Part shown: piece after piece, positions 8,564-17,494 of the stretch
Layout of the letters: every line of letters begins with the position of its first letter
Position numbering within the stretch: position 1 is the stretch's first letter
Source of the DNA: Oceanobacillus profundus
Lineage (GTDB): Bacteria > Bacillota > Bacilli > Bacillales > Amphibacillaceae
Length of the DNA: 64,000 nt
Direction of reading: 5' to 3'
NCBI RefSeq assembly: GCF_003515705.1
Contig: NZ_QWEH01000020.1
Coordinates: 1-64,000 of the forward strand
Notes under the pieces: model-generated
The model's database searches: none
Seen by the model: the letters and a program-made list of their open reading frames with translations, nothing else
What the model was told of the DNA's origin: nothing
Made by a program: the position numbers and the translations under genes

Positions 8564-9315
8564 TGAAGAAATCTTTGATATTAAATGCCGACGATTTTGG
8601 TCTTACTCCAGGAGTTACCGCAGGAATTCTTTATGCATATCAACATGGTATTCTTACAAGTACAACCGTAATGGTAAATACTGAATTTGCTAAAGAGAGT
8701 TTAGCAGAGGCAAAGCATTTTCCGAATCTTGGTATTGGCCTACATTTTGTTTTAGATTTTGGTAAACCTATTTCTGCTAACGTAAATAGTTTGGTCGATC
8801 AAAATGGTGACTTTTTAAAAGGAGAAGAACTTATACAATCTGCAAAAAGACAAGATATTAAAAAGGAACTTCAGGCACAGCTTGATTTGCTTTATAAATG
8901 GAATGGCCAGGTGACGCATATTGACAGTCATCATCACATGCATCTTCATATCCCTGAAGCTTGGGAAGCAGTAATGGAAATTGGACAAAAGTACAAATTA
9001 CCTGTTCGGACATTTACTGAGAAGGAACTACCGGGGAGTAAGGTAACTACTAGTGATTATTTTCATTATGATTTTTACGGAGAGGAACATGTTTCATTGA
9101 AATATATGATGGAAATTATTTCTGAAATGAAGCTCGGTGTTACTGAAGTTATGTGTCACCCTGCATTCTTGGATCCATGGCTAATGAAAACAAGTAGCTA
9201 CAATCTTACTAGAATGAAAGAATTGGGGATACTTGTTGATAACAGATTAAAACAGTGTTTACAGAAGCATGCCATTGCATTAATCAATTATGGGGGGCTG
9301 CAAAATGAAAATTGA
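8563..9315 (+). CDS. chbG: ChbG/YdjC-family carbohydrate deacetylase
   Basis: 250 residues of the YdjC/ChbG TIM-barrel deacetylase family: ADDFG near the N-terminus (metal Asp), and the His cluster THIDSHHHMHLH in the middle. ChbG removes an acetyl group from chitobiose-6-P so that the GH4 enzyme can act. Its presence between EIIC and EIIA is the best sign that the operon handles N-acetylated sugars. It overlaps EIIC by one base and EIIA by 11 bases. Confidence 0.9.
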   Translation: MKKSLILNADDFGLTPGVTAGILYAYQHGILTSTTVMVNTEFAKESLAEAKHFPNLGIGLHFVLDFGKPISANVNSLVDQNGDFLKGEELIQSAKRQDIKKELQAQLDLLYKWNGQVTHIDSHHHMHLHIPEAWEAVMEIGQKYKLPVRTFTEKELPGSKVTTSDYFHYDFYGEEHVSLKYMMEIISEMKLGVTEVMCHPAFLDPWLMKTSSYNLTRMKELGILVDNRLKQCLQKHAIALINYGGLQNEN

Positions 9316-9658
9316 AGAATTTTCTATGTATATTATCTTACACGCGGGTGATGCCAAATCACTTATGCATGAGGCATTACAGAATGCAAGAAATGGAGCA
9401 TTTGAGCAAACGGAATCAAAAATGAATCAAGCCACCTTAGAACTACTGAAAGCTCATAAATTCCAAACAAAATTTATCCATGAGGATGCCAAATTTAATC
9501 TAGAGCGTTTGCCTGTCTTATTGATACATGCACAGGACCATTTGATGACGGTAATGGCAGAAAAAAATCTTATAGAAGAGTTAATCATGATGTATCGGAA
9601 ACAACATCAATTAGAAGAAAAAATAGAGCTTGTCGTGGAAAAGATCGGAGGCTTATAG
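9305..9658 (+). CDS. PTS lactose/cellobiose-family EIIA
   Basis: 117-residue all-helical EIIA of the Lac/Cel/Chb family; the phosphorylated His lies in LLIHAQDHLMT. The ATG at 9305 has a GGGGGG site nine bases upstream, inside the end of chbG; an in-frame ATG at 9290 is less well placed. It completes the IIB-IIC-IIA set of this operon. Confidence 0.92.
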   Translation: MKIEEFSMYIILHAGDAKSLMHEALQNARNGAFEQTESKMNQATLELLKAHKFQTKFIHEDAKFNLERLPVLLIHAQDHLMTVMAEKNLIEELIMMYRKQHQLEEKIELVVEKIGGL

Positions 9659-9694
9659 AACAAACTCAATTTTAAAAATAAAGGGGTGTTTCTG

Positions 9695-11542
9695 ATGAAG
9701 AATATTAAAAGTTTTATTACAGTTGTTGCATTTATGTTAGTTACGACATCCTTGATAACTATATCTAGCGCAGAGGAAAATAATAATGTTACAAAAAAGA
9801 AATCGAGAGTGACGCCTGGAATTGAAATTTTTTTAGAAGATCATATCAATTGGGTCAAAGATAAAAAGGTTGGATTAATAACAAATCCGACTGGAGTTGA
9901 TCGTAATCTTGTAAGTGATATTGACCTATTGTATAACCATTCAGAGATTAATTTAACTGCATTGTTCGGACCAGAGCATGGAATACGTGGTGACCAAGAA
10001 GCTGGGGAGTATGTTGATTCCTATGTTGATGAGAAGACGGGGCTGCCAGTTTATAGTTTATATGGTCCAACATGGAAACCTACGGAAGAGATGCTAGAAA
10101 ACGTTGACGTATTGTTGTTTGACATTCAGGATATTGGTTCCAATGTGTACACCTATATTTATACACTAGGCTTTGCAATGGAAGCAGCAGCAGAATTTGA
10201 TAAAGAACTCATCGTTCTTGATCGTCCAAATCCAATTGGTGGAGAAAAGGTCGAAGGGCCACTACGATCTGAATCCACGGTAAGTTTTATGGGAAGGTTT
10301 CTCTTACCGGTTAGACATGGAATGACTGTTGGTGAACTAGCTACAATGTGGAATCATGAATACAGCATGGGCCTGAACTTAAAAGTAGCCAAAATGAAGG
10401 GGTGGAAACGGTCGATGCATTTTGAGGATACTGGTCTACCGTGGGTTATGACATCCCCTAATATTCCCACAAAGGAAACCGCATATCTTTATACAGGAAC
10501 AGAATTATTGGATGATACTTCTTTGTCAACGGGACTTGGCACTACGAAACCCTTTGAGTTGGTGGGAGCACCATGGATCAATGGTGAAGCATTGGCAGAA
10601 GAAATGTATAGTAGAGGCCTTGCCGGGGTTACCTTCAGACCAGCCTACTTTACTCCGATGTTTGGAAAATATGAAGGTGAACTAGTAGGTGGTGTGCAAA
10701 TTCATATAGATGAACCTTCAGCAATTAATCTCGTATCTCTGGGACTGAATTTAGTAGACGCTATGCGCGACCAGAACCCGGAGGAATTTGAAATGACTCC
10801 CAGTTATGCAAATCTAATTGGTGACCCAGATGTTCCTGAAATGATTTTGGATAATGAACCAGTTAATCGTATTATAAGTTCCTGGGAGGACGAACTCAAT
10901 AATTGGATTGTAGATGTCCGCAACAACTATTTATTGTATAATCCATACCCAGAGGATGCAGAGCCATATAAAGAGCGGGAAGCTCTAGGCATTTTTCCAT
11001 TGGATTTGGCAGCTTCACCAGGCGAAATGGTAGAATTAACAATAAAAGGATTTGATAAAAATGGCGAAAGGCTGGATATTAAACCAAAAGATATTGAATG
11101 GGAAGTCACAAATGATATTGGATATGTAGAAGATGGAAATTTTTACGCTACATCTGGAGGTATAGGTGAGGTAGTGGCTACCTATGATGATTTTACTGCA
11201 TCACGCACGGTAGAAGTATCGGCTACACGTGTTGAAAATATTCGGTATGGTATTCATTCAAATTATTCTCGAATTGTTGTCGATTTAAATAAAACTGTTA
11301 ATCATTATGAAGTAGAGGAAGTCACCGGTAAATTACTTTTAAAGATCCCTTATGCAGAGATCGGTAAGGAATTGAATGATGAAGGTGGAACTATTTTAGT
11401 AGAAAATAGCCCAGTGATTAACCATATTGATTATTATTTGAAGGACGGAATGTTTATTAGTGAATTTAATCTAAAGGTTGACAAAGTTGACTATGAACGA
11501 CCTGGTTATGCAGGGAGAATTGTATTTGATTTAAGGCATTAA
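9695..11542 (+). CDS. namZ: NamZ-type exo-beta-N-acetylmuramidase with Big-like and AMIN-like C-terminus
   Basis: 615-residue exported protein. A signal peptide covers about residues 1-28 (ending ISSAEE). The core (about 30-410) is the DUF1343/GH171 family: LITNPTGVD, GPEHGIRG with the conserved Glu-His, LLFDIQDIGSNVYTYI, and DRPNPIGG. Bacillus NamZ (YbbC), of about 400 residues, releases MurNAc from peptidoglycan. This copy is longer, with an Ig/Big-like domain (about 425-510) and an AMIN-like tail (IVVDLNKTVNHYEV), both likely to bind the cell wall. ATG 9695 is preceded by AAGGGGTG. It is 36 bases after EIIA and probably in the same operon. Confidence 0.88.
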   Translation: MKNIKSFITVVAFMLVTTSLITISSAEENNNVTKKKSRVTPGIEIFLEDHINWVKDKKVGLITNPTGVDRNLVSDIDLLYNHSEINLTALFGPEHGIRGDQEAGEYVDSYVDEKTGLPVYSLYGPTWKPTEEMLENVDVLLFDIQDIGSNVYTYIYTLGFAMEAAAEFDKELIVLDRPNPIGGEKVEGPLRSESTVSFMGRFLLPVRHGMTVGELATMWNHEYSMGLNLKVAKMKGWKRSMHFEDTGLPWVMTSPNIPTKETAYLYTGTELLDDTSLSTGLGTTKPFELVGAPWINGEALAEEMYSRGLAGVTFRPAYFTPMFGKYEGELVGGVQIHIDEPSAINLVSLGLNLVDAMRDQNPEEFEMTPSYANLIGDPDVPEMILDNEPVNRIISSWEDELNNWIVDVRNNYLLYNPYPEDAEPYKEREALGIFPLDLAASPGEMVELTIKGFDKNGERLDIKPKDIEWEVTNDIGYVEDGNFYATSGGIGEVVATYDDFTASRTVEVSATRVENIRYGIHSNYSRIVVDLNKTVNHYEVEEVTGKLLLKIPYAEIGKELNDEGGTILVENSPVINHIDYYLKDGMFISEFNLKVDKVDYERPGYAGRIVFDLRH

Positions 11543-11572
11543 CATCTTGAAAAGTTTTAATTATAAAAACTT

Positions 11573-11602
11573 AGTAGCCTTGACTAATAAGGCTACTTTT
11601 TT
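11573..11602 (+). terminator. terminator of the PTS/namZ operon
   Basis: Perfect 7-bp stem AGTAGCC/GGCTACT with an 11-base loop followed by a T run, 30 bases after namZ. Confidence 0.85.
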
Positions 11603-11704
11603 GCAATTAAATAATATGTATAGAGAGCTTAGAGAATGCAGAGTTTCCAATTGTGATAGAGTAGACAAACTGGAGCTAAGGATATTGGATACCCCCTCTT
11701 CCGC

Positions 11705-11758
11705 TTGCGAAATAAAACTAAAACGTTTACAATATAAATATACGAAATTTAGTATATT
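11705..11758 (+). promoter_or_regulatory. promoter with cre site and AATATAC-N8-GTATATT operator (glcD-like gene)
   Basis: -35 TTGCGA (11705-11710), 17-base spacer, -10 TACAAT (11728-11733). A cre-like CTAAAACGTTTACA (11718-11731, 12/14) overlaps the -10. A perfect 7-8-7 inverted repeat AATATAC/GTATATT lies at 11737-11758, over the expected start point. The promoter at 13198-13251 has the same parts at the same offsets. Confidence 0.7.
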
Positions 11759-11806
11759 GTGTGTTGAAAAACAATCTAAAAGTCTACCAAACAGAGGAGG
11801 ATTTAA

Positions 11807-13168
11807 ATGCACTTGCGAGATATCATAACTGATAAAGAACGTCTTTTTATAGATAAAGACGTGCCTGAAGTATACAAAACGGATTTCTCTTATAAAGAAG
11901 TTGCAGCTGTACATGCGGTTGCGCTCCCAAATACAACACAAGAAGTAATCGACTTAGTCAAGTTTGCTAATAAGGAAAATATCCCAATTATTGCTCGTGG
12001 AGCTGGTACAGGTGTAGCAGGCTCTCAAGTTCCAATAAGCGGAGGAGAATTAATTATTGATGTTCATCAAATGAATCGTATTCTAGCACTAGATGAAGAG
12101 ACGATGACATTAACTGTAGAACCAGGGGTTCAGTTAAATGAAATTCAAGCATTTGTTGAAAATAGAGGTTATTTTTACCCACCAGATCCGGGCTCAAAAA
12201 ACTCTACTATTGGAGGTAATATTGCTACAAACGCAGGCGGTATGCGAGCAGTAAAATATGGTACAACGAAAGACTATGTTCGTGAATTGGAAGTTGTCTT
12301 GCCAGAAGGAGAAAAGGTTACACTGGGAAGTTTAAACATAAAAAGTAGTTCTGGATACGATTTGAAGAACTTATTTATAGGTTCAGAGGGGACATTAGGA
12401 ATAACAACGAAAATCAAATTAAAAGTGTTACCGCTGCCAAAATATAAAGAATCGGTTCTATTGGCTTTTCATACATTAAAAGATGCGACAAATGGTGTAT
12501 TAACTATTCTTCAAAATGGCATCGAGCCAACAGCATTAGAATTATTTGAAAGAGGAACGATTGAATATAGTGAAAAATATACAAAGGTTTTATTACAAAG
12601 TCAAAAGGGTGAAGCATATGTCTTAATGACAATCGATAGTAATGAACAGGAGACTGTATTTCGCAAGATTAATACTGTGAATAATATTTTAAAAGGTCAA
12701 GCAGCAGAAATTATTCCTTTACTTACCCAAGAAGAAGAGGAAAAGGCTTGGTTACTTCGGGATAATATATTGGTTGCGCTTATGCAGTTTACAGAATATG
12801 AAATGCTAGATGAAGTTGTGCCGATTAATAAATTTAGTGAGATGATTGATTATACAAAAGAATTACAAACAAAGCATGGCTTGAAAGTAATCAATTTTGG
12901 GCATGCGGGGGATGGAAATATCCATACTGTTTTAATGAAGGAAGGTTTAGATGAAGCAACTTGGCAAGTAAGACGACAAGCTCTATTAGAAGATCTTTAT
13001 AAAAAAGTTAATGAGTTGGGTGGATTACCTTCAGCTGAACATGGGATAGGCATTATAAAGAAACCTTATCTAGAAAAAATGCGTAATCCTGTAGAATTGG
13101 ATTTGATGCGTAAAATTAAAAATGCGATTGATCCAAATACCAGATTAAATCCAGGGAAGTTATTTTAA
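11807..13168 (+). CDS. FAD-binding oxidase, GlcD (glycolate/D-lactate oxidase) family
   Basis: 453 residues with an FAD_binding_4 domain (about 35-175; PGVQLNEIQAFVENRG, PPDPGSKNSTIGGNIATNAGG) and an FAD-oxidase C domain (about 210-453) with the HAGDGNIHTV and SAEHGIG motifs. The family oxidises 2-hydroxy acids such as glycolate or D-lactate; the substrate is unknown here. No GlcE or GlcF partner is adjacent. RBS AGAGGAGG. The shared cre/operator promoter strongly suggests it belongs to the yhfZ regulon and oxidises a hydroxy acid from that pathway (inference). Confidence 0.88.
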   Translation: MHLRDIITDKERLFIDKDVPEVYKTDFSYKEVAAVHAVALPNTTQEVIDLVKFANKENIPIIARGAGTGVAGSQVPISGGELIIDVHQMNRILALDEETMTLTVEPGVQLNEIQAFVENRGYFYPPDPGSKNSTIGGNIATNAGGMRAVKYGTTKDYVRELEVVLPEGEKVTLGSLNIKSSSGYDLKNLFIGSEGTLGITTKIKLKVLPLPKYKESVLLAFHTLKDATNGVLTILQNGIEPTALELFERGTIEYSEKYTKVLLQSQKGEAYVLMTIDSNEQETVFRKINTVNNILKGQAAEIIPLLTQEEEEKAWLLRDNILVALMQFTEYEMLDEVVPINKFSEMIDYTKELQTKHGLKVINFGHAGDGNIHTVLMKEGLDEATWQVRRQALLEDLYKKVNELGGLPSAEHGIGIIKKPYLEKMRNPVELDLMRKIKNAIDPNTRLNPGKLF

Positions 13169-13197
13169 TATAGGAACTTTTTAATTCGATAACCCCA

Positions 13198-13251
13198 TTG
13201 ATTTACCTGTTGTAAACGCTTATAATTATAATATACAAAAAATAGTATATT
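13198..13251 (+). promoter_or_regulatory. promoter with cre site and AATATAC-N8-GTATATT operator (yhf operon)
   Basis: -35 TTGATT (13198-13203), 17-base spacer, -10 TATAAT (13221-13226). A cre site TGTAAACGCTTATA (13211-13224) matches consensus at 13 of 14 positions. The inverted repeat AATATAC-N8-GTATATT (13230-13251) covers the start region. The likely binder is YhfZ, encoded directly downstream (inference). Confidence 0.75.
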
Positions 13252-13267
13252 GATTTGAGGTAATGAT

Positions 13268-14194
13268 ATGTGGGAAAAATTATATTCAAAAAATGGGTTA
13301 ACGGCCAAAAATATTGCAAAAGAATTATTAGACGTGGAGATTGGTAATAAGATTCCTAGAGTTACTGACTATAGTGTGAAGTTATCCATCGGTAGAGGAA
13401 CCGTACAAATTGCGCTAGGTTTATTAGAAGAATTAAAAGCAATTCGACTGGAGGCAAGAGGGCATCTAGGAACATATCTAGTAGATAAAGATATAGAGCT
13501 ATTGCAGGAAATCGCTGGTATAGCACCATTGATTGGTTCCATGCCGCTGCCATATTCAAGAAAATATGAAGGGCTCGCCACTGGCATGGTGGAAGCCTTT
13601 GAATTATCTGGCAAAAGAATTAATTTATCTTACATGCGTGGAGGTTTAAACCGTATTGAATCTATCCGCACAAAGCGAAGTGATTTTTCAATTGTTTCGA
13701 AAATGACAGCAGTTAATAGCTTATCGAATTATCCCAACTTAAAAATCATGAAGGAATTTGGCATTAATAGCTATGTATCAGCACATAAAATCTTTTTGGC
13801 TGATCAACATGAAAATTCGATTCAAAATGGAATGCGAGTAGGAGTCGATATGGATTCACCTGACCAGAAAGAATTAACGTTCAATGAATTCAAGGGGCTG
13901 GACGTAGAGTATGTGCATATTAATTATATGCAACTTTTAGATATGCTAGATTCGAAGCAATTAGATGCTGCTATCTGGAGTATAGATGACAAACGAATAA
14001 CAAAATCTTTTAAAGCAATAGATTTCCAATTGCCGGAAGCCAAGAAAATAGCAGAAGAAACATCAGAAGCAGTTATTATAATCGATGGTGATAGAGAGCA
14101 AGAAATTGCTGAAAAGTGGGGGACTGTTGAAATAAAAAGCATTTTAGAAATTCAAAAGCAAGTTGAGTCAGGGGATAAAATTCCACGGTATTAA
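13268..14194 (+). CDS. yhfZ: YhfZ-type GntR-like regulator with ligand-binding domain
   Basis: 308 residues. The N-terminal part (about 15-80) is a GntR-type winged helix (LSIGRGTVQIALGLLEELKAI), followed by a periplasmic-binding-protein-like effector domain typical of E. coli YhfZ. It is the first gene of the yhf operon and lies just behind a palindromic operator also found before the GlcD-like gene. Predicted local repressor controlled by a pathway metabolite; the ligand is unknown. The spacing to php (68 bases) contains a weak hairpin GACAGG/CCTGTC at 14204-14239. Confidence 0.83.
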   Translation: MWEKLYSKNGLTAKNIAKELLDVEIGNKIPRVTDYSVKLSIGRGTVQIALGLLEELKAIRLEARGHLGTYLVDKDIELLQEIAGIAPLIGSMPLPYSRKYEGLATGMVEAFELSGKRINLSYMRGGLNRIESIRTKRSDFSIVSKMTAVNSLSNYPNLKIMKEFGINSYVSAHKIFLADQHENSIQNGMRVGVDMDSPDQKELTFNEFKGLDVEYVHINYMQLLDMLDSKQLDAAIWSIDDKRITKSFKAIDFQLPEAKKIAEETSEAVIIIDGDREQEIAEKWGTVEIKSILEIQKQVESGDKIPRY

Positions 14195-14262
14195 CAATGT
14201 GCAGACAGGAACAGAGAAATCAGGAATCTATCCCCTGTCCCACTTAAGGGAGAGTGATCCAG

Positions 14263-15138
14263 TTGTTAGTAGATGGAATTACCTATATGCACGAGCATAC
14301 AACGATTGATCTATCGGAAATTAAAAATAATGAAGATTGTCAGCTGGATGTATTTTCGGAAACAGTTCGAGAATATACGAAGCTATATGATAAAGGTGTT
14401 CGTAACATTATTGATGTAACGAACTTTGGAATGGGGAGAAATATTCCCTATGTCCAAAAAGTAGCCGAAGAAAGTGGTATAAATATAATTTCTTCAACTG
14501 GCTTTTACCAGGAGAAGTTTTATCCGATTCAAGTATTCAGGGAAACAAGGGAAGAGCTTGCGTTAAGAATGATTAAAGACATAAATGAGGGTATAAAAGG
14601 AACGTCTGTAAAGGCTGAAATCATTGGAGAAATTGGCACGAGCCATCATAAATGGACGGAGACAGAAAAAAAGGTATTTGAAGCGGTTGTTATTGCACAT
14701 AAAGAAACAGGAAAGCCGATTACAACGCATACGACTTTAGGAACACTAGGTCATGAACAGGTAGCATTTTTCAAAGAAAATGGGATTGATTTAAGCAGAG
14801 TTATTATCGGACATGTCGATTTAACCGGGGATAGAGACTATATTCTCCACATGTTGCGAGAAGGAGCATATGTTGAATTTGATACAATCGGCAAAGAGAA
14901 TTATATGCCGGATCAAGTGCGAGCAGATATATTAAAGGAAATACAAGAAAGAGGCTACATGGATCAAGTCGTTTTATCAATGGATATAACAAGAAAGTCA
15001 CATTTAGAGTATCAAGGTGGACTTGGCTATGCATATTTATTAGATGCATTTATTCCGATGCTGGAACGTTCTGGAATTACAGAAGCTTCCATTGATAAAT
15101 TGCTGGTAAAAAATCCAATCACGTTTATGAAAGGCTAA
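14263..15138 (+). CDS. php: phosphotriesterase homology protein (Php/YhfV)
   Basis: 291 residues of the amidohydrolase-superfamily PTE-like family. Metal ligands visible are His10 and His12 (MHEH), the bridging Glu123 (GEIGTS, where true phosphotriesterases use a carboxylated Lys), His in THTTLG, His in IIGHVD and Asp in LSMDITRK. E. coli Php also uses Glu here and has no known substrate. The TTG at 14263 is chosen: AAGGGAGAG lies eight bases upstream, whereas GTG 14254 touches it. Probably a lactonase, esterase or hydrolase step of the yhf pathway. Confidence 0.85.
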   Translation: MLVDGITYMHEHTTIDLSEIKNNEDCQLDVFSETVREYTKLYDKGVRNIIDVTNFGMGRNIPYVQKVAEESGINIISSTGFYQEKFYPIQVFRETREELALRMIKDINEGIKGTSVKAEIIGEIGTSHHKWTETEKKVFEAVVIAHKETGKPITTHTTLGTLGHEQVAFFKENGIDLSRVIIGHVDLTGDRDYILHMLREGAYVEFDTIGKENYMPDQVRADILKEIQERGYMDQVVLSMDITRKSHLEYQGGLGYAYLLDAFIPMLERSGITEASIDKLLVKNPITFMKG

Positions 15139-15148
15139 GGTGATTTTA

Positions 15149-16258
15149 ATGCAAACAAGTCCACTAAAAAGTATTTCCTTAGAGGAAGCACAGCAAAGAC
15201 AATTTTTATTAATCGATGTGATTACAAAGCACTTTAGAGGTGACGAGATACTTTCGCTTGGTGATTTGGGTGTGGTAAAGGGCTTGAATAAACCGACTTA
15301 TACCAAAAAGGTAGAGGAAGTATTAGCAGCGTTCTTTGGTGTTGAGCGGGCGAAACTAGTACGTGGAGCTGGAACCGGTGCATTACGCTATGGTTTTATG
15401 AGTTTCTTAAAACCGAATGATAAAATTTTAGTGCATGACGCTCCTATCTATCCAACTAGTAAAACAACCTTAGAATCAATGGGGATAATTCCGATTGCAG
15501 TTGATTTCCATAAACATGAGGAAATCAAAGCAGGGATTGCTGCACATCCTGATCTAAAAGGTGTACTGATCCAACACACGCGTCAGCAAATAAATGATCA
15601 TTATGATTTTGCCGAAATAATTGAAGTTATTCAATCGGTTGAGCCATCTCTGACTATTATTACGGATGATAACTATGCTGCGATGAAAGTTGGTCAGATT
15701 GGAGCACAAATCGGAGCTGATTTATCTACCTTTTCTCTGTTTAAGTTATTAGGGCCAGAAGGTGTAGGTCTAATCGCAGGGAAAGCAGATTTGATCGAAA
15801 AGATAGAAGCATTTAACTATTCTGGTGGAAGTCAAATTCAAGGATATGAAGCATTAGAAGCATTAAGAGGTCTTATTTATGCACCTGTCATGTTAGCAAT
15901 TCAAGCTGGAGTTAATGAGCAATTAGTCAAACAGCTTAACCATGGAGCTATCCCTGGTGTGAAAAGCGCCTTTCTCGCAAATGCTCAATCGAAGGTACTA
16001 CTGGTGGAATTCGACGAACCAATTGCAGATCAAGTACTTCATCATGCTAATGAACTTGGGGCTGCACCGAATCCAGTAGGAGCAGAATCGAAATATGAAT
16101 TTGTACCAATGTTCTATAAGGTGTCTGGTACGTTTTTAGCTTCTGATCCATCATTAGAGAAAACGATGATTCGGATAAATCCTTTACGAAGTGGAGTTGA
16201 TACCGTTCTTAGAATCCTTACCTTATCCATTGAGCAAGCAAAGCAGCGAAGTAAATAG
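15149..16258 (+). CDS. yhfS: YhfS-type PLP-dependent enzyme (aminotransferase fold)
   Basis: 369 residues, fold type I PLP enzyme. The cofactor Lys is Lys199 in FSLFKLLGPEG, and GAGTGALR marks the phosphate-binding turn. It resembles E. coli YhfS, of unknown reaction. ATG 15149 has AAGGTG seven bases upstream; the earlier GTG at 15140 overlaps that site. Ten bases after php, so the genes are co-transcribed. Confidence 0.85.
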   Translation: MQTSPLKSISLEEAQQRQFLLIDVITKHFRGDEILSLGDLGVVKGLNKPTYTKKVEEVLAAFFGVERAKLVRGAGTGALRYGFMSFLKPNDKILVHDAPIYPTSKTTLESMGIIPIAVDFHKHEEIKAGIAAHPDLKGVLIQHTRQQINDHYDFAEIIEVIQSVEPSLTIITDDNYAAMKVGQIGAQIGADLSTFSLFKLLGPEGVGLIAGKADLIEKIEAFNYSGGSQIQGYEALEALRGLIYAPVMLAIQAGVNEQLVKQLNHGAIPGVKSAFLANAQSKVLLVEFDEPIADQVLHHANELGAAPNPVGAESKYEFVPMFYKVSGTFLASDPSLEKTMIRINPLRSGVDTVLRILTLSIEQAKQRSK

Positions 16259-16270
16259 GGAGGAATTAGC

Positions 16271-17479
16271 TTGAAGAAAAGAGTTATAATAATCATCCTA
16301 GATAGCTTAGGTGTTGGGTATATGGAGGACGCCAAATACTACCACCCACAGGATATAGGAGCGAATACATTCTATCATATTATGGATGCGGTTCCATCCA
16401 TACAAATCCCTGCCCTGGAGAAACTAGGGATTAACAAGATTGTGAATCATCCAGCCTTAAAGATAGGTGAGAATCAACTTGCCAGCTATGGTTGCTTAAA
16501 TTTGATGCATAACGGAGCGGATAGCTTTGAGGGTCATAATGAAATCATGGGCTCTAAACCGAAGAAAACATATTTAGCACCCTTTATTGACAATATGGAA
16601 GAGGTAAAGCGAGCATTGGAAAAAGAAGGATATAATGTGAGAATACCAGATGCTAATCTAGCTTATTTATTAGTAGATGATTTAGTTATTGTTGCGGACA
16701 ATATCGAAACGGACTTTGGTCAAATTTATAATGTAACCGCACCACTTGATTATATATCCTTTGAAGAGGTATTAAGAATTGGCCAATGTGTACGTAAACA
16801 GGTGAAGGTTAATCGTGTTATTGCACTCGGTGGAGAAAATGTAACACCCCAGCATTTACGAAAATCAGTAGAGAGAAGAGAAGATGGCCTAGTAGGAGTA
16901 AACTCACCAAAATCAAATGTCTATAAACAAGGGTATCAGGTACGTCATTTAGGATACGGTATATCACCTGAATATCAACTACCTACTCTGGCAAAAAAAG
17001 CTGGTCTGGATGTATCGCTAGTTGGGAAAATGCAGGATGTCATTTATTGTGAAGGTGCTACAAAATTACCCGGAGTTGATACAGAACAAGTCATGAAGGA
17101 AATTATAAACGAAATGGACCATGTGCAGCATGGTGTAATTGCAGCCACGATTCAGGAAACAGATTTAGCAGGGCATGCTCAAAACCCTGAACGGTATGCA
17201 GATCGGATTGAGTTAGTCGATCGCTATTTACCAGAAATTATCGAAAAAATGACGGAACAAGATCTTTTAATATTGAGTGCTGATCATGGAAATGACCCAA
17301 CGATTGGCCATAATCAGCATACCCGAGAAAAAACGTATTTATTAGCGTATCAGAAGCAAAAGGAGTCTAAATATCTTGGGGAAAGAGAGACATTATCTGA
17401 TATTGCAGCTACAGGTGCAGCCTATTTAGGGTTGGATAGGACAGAAAATGGTACGTCATTTCTTCCTTTAATAAAGTAG
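16271..17479 (+). CDS. yhfW: YhfW-type phosphopentomutase-like protein
   Basis: 402 residues of the alkaline-phosphatase superfamily, similar to phosphopentomutase (DeoB): DSLGVGYMEDA at the N-terminus and SADHGNDPTIGHNQHTRE at the C-terminus hold the two-metal ligands. In DeoB the phospho-accepting Thr sits in the pattern DTxTGHWEIMG; here the same place reads DSFEGHNEIMG, with Glu87. So the usual nucleophile appears to be replaced and the reaction may differ. The TTG start follows GGGAGGA. Thirteen bases after yhfS. Confidence 0.85.
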   Translation: MKKRVIIIILDSLGVGYMEDAKYYHPQDIGANTFYHIMDAVPSIQIPALEKLGINKIVNHPALKIGENQLASYGCLNLMHNGADSFEGHNEIMGSKPKKTYLAPFIDNMEEVKRALEKEGYNVRIPDANLAYLLVDDLVIVADNIETDFGQIYNVTAPLDYISFEEVLRIGQCVRKQVKVNRVIALGGENVTPQHLRKSVERREDGLVGVNSPKSNVYKQGYQVRHLGYGISPEYQLPTLAKKAGLDVSLVGKMQDVIYCEGATKLPGVDTEQVMKEIINEMDHVQHGVIAATIQETDLAGHAQNPERYADRIELVDRYLPEIIEKMTEQDLLILSADHGNDPTIGHNQHTREKTYLLAYQKQKESKYLGERETLSDIAATGAAYLGLDRTENGTSFLPLIK

Positions 17480-17494
17480 AGAGGAGGTTTCCGT

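Noticed and set aside
11547-11941. Open frames on both strands after namZ (11547-11828 and 11561-11941)
   Set aside because: They overlap the terminator, the promoter/operator and the GlcD gene; no credible start or composition.
14204-14239. Hairpin GACAGG/CCTGTC between yhfZ and php as terminator
   Set aside because: Short stem with a long loop and no T run; the genes look co-transcribed.
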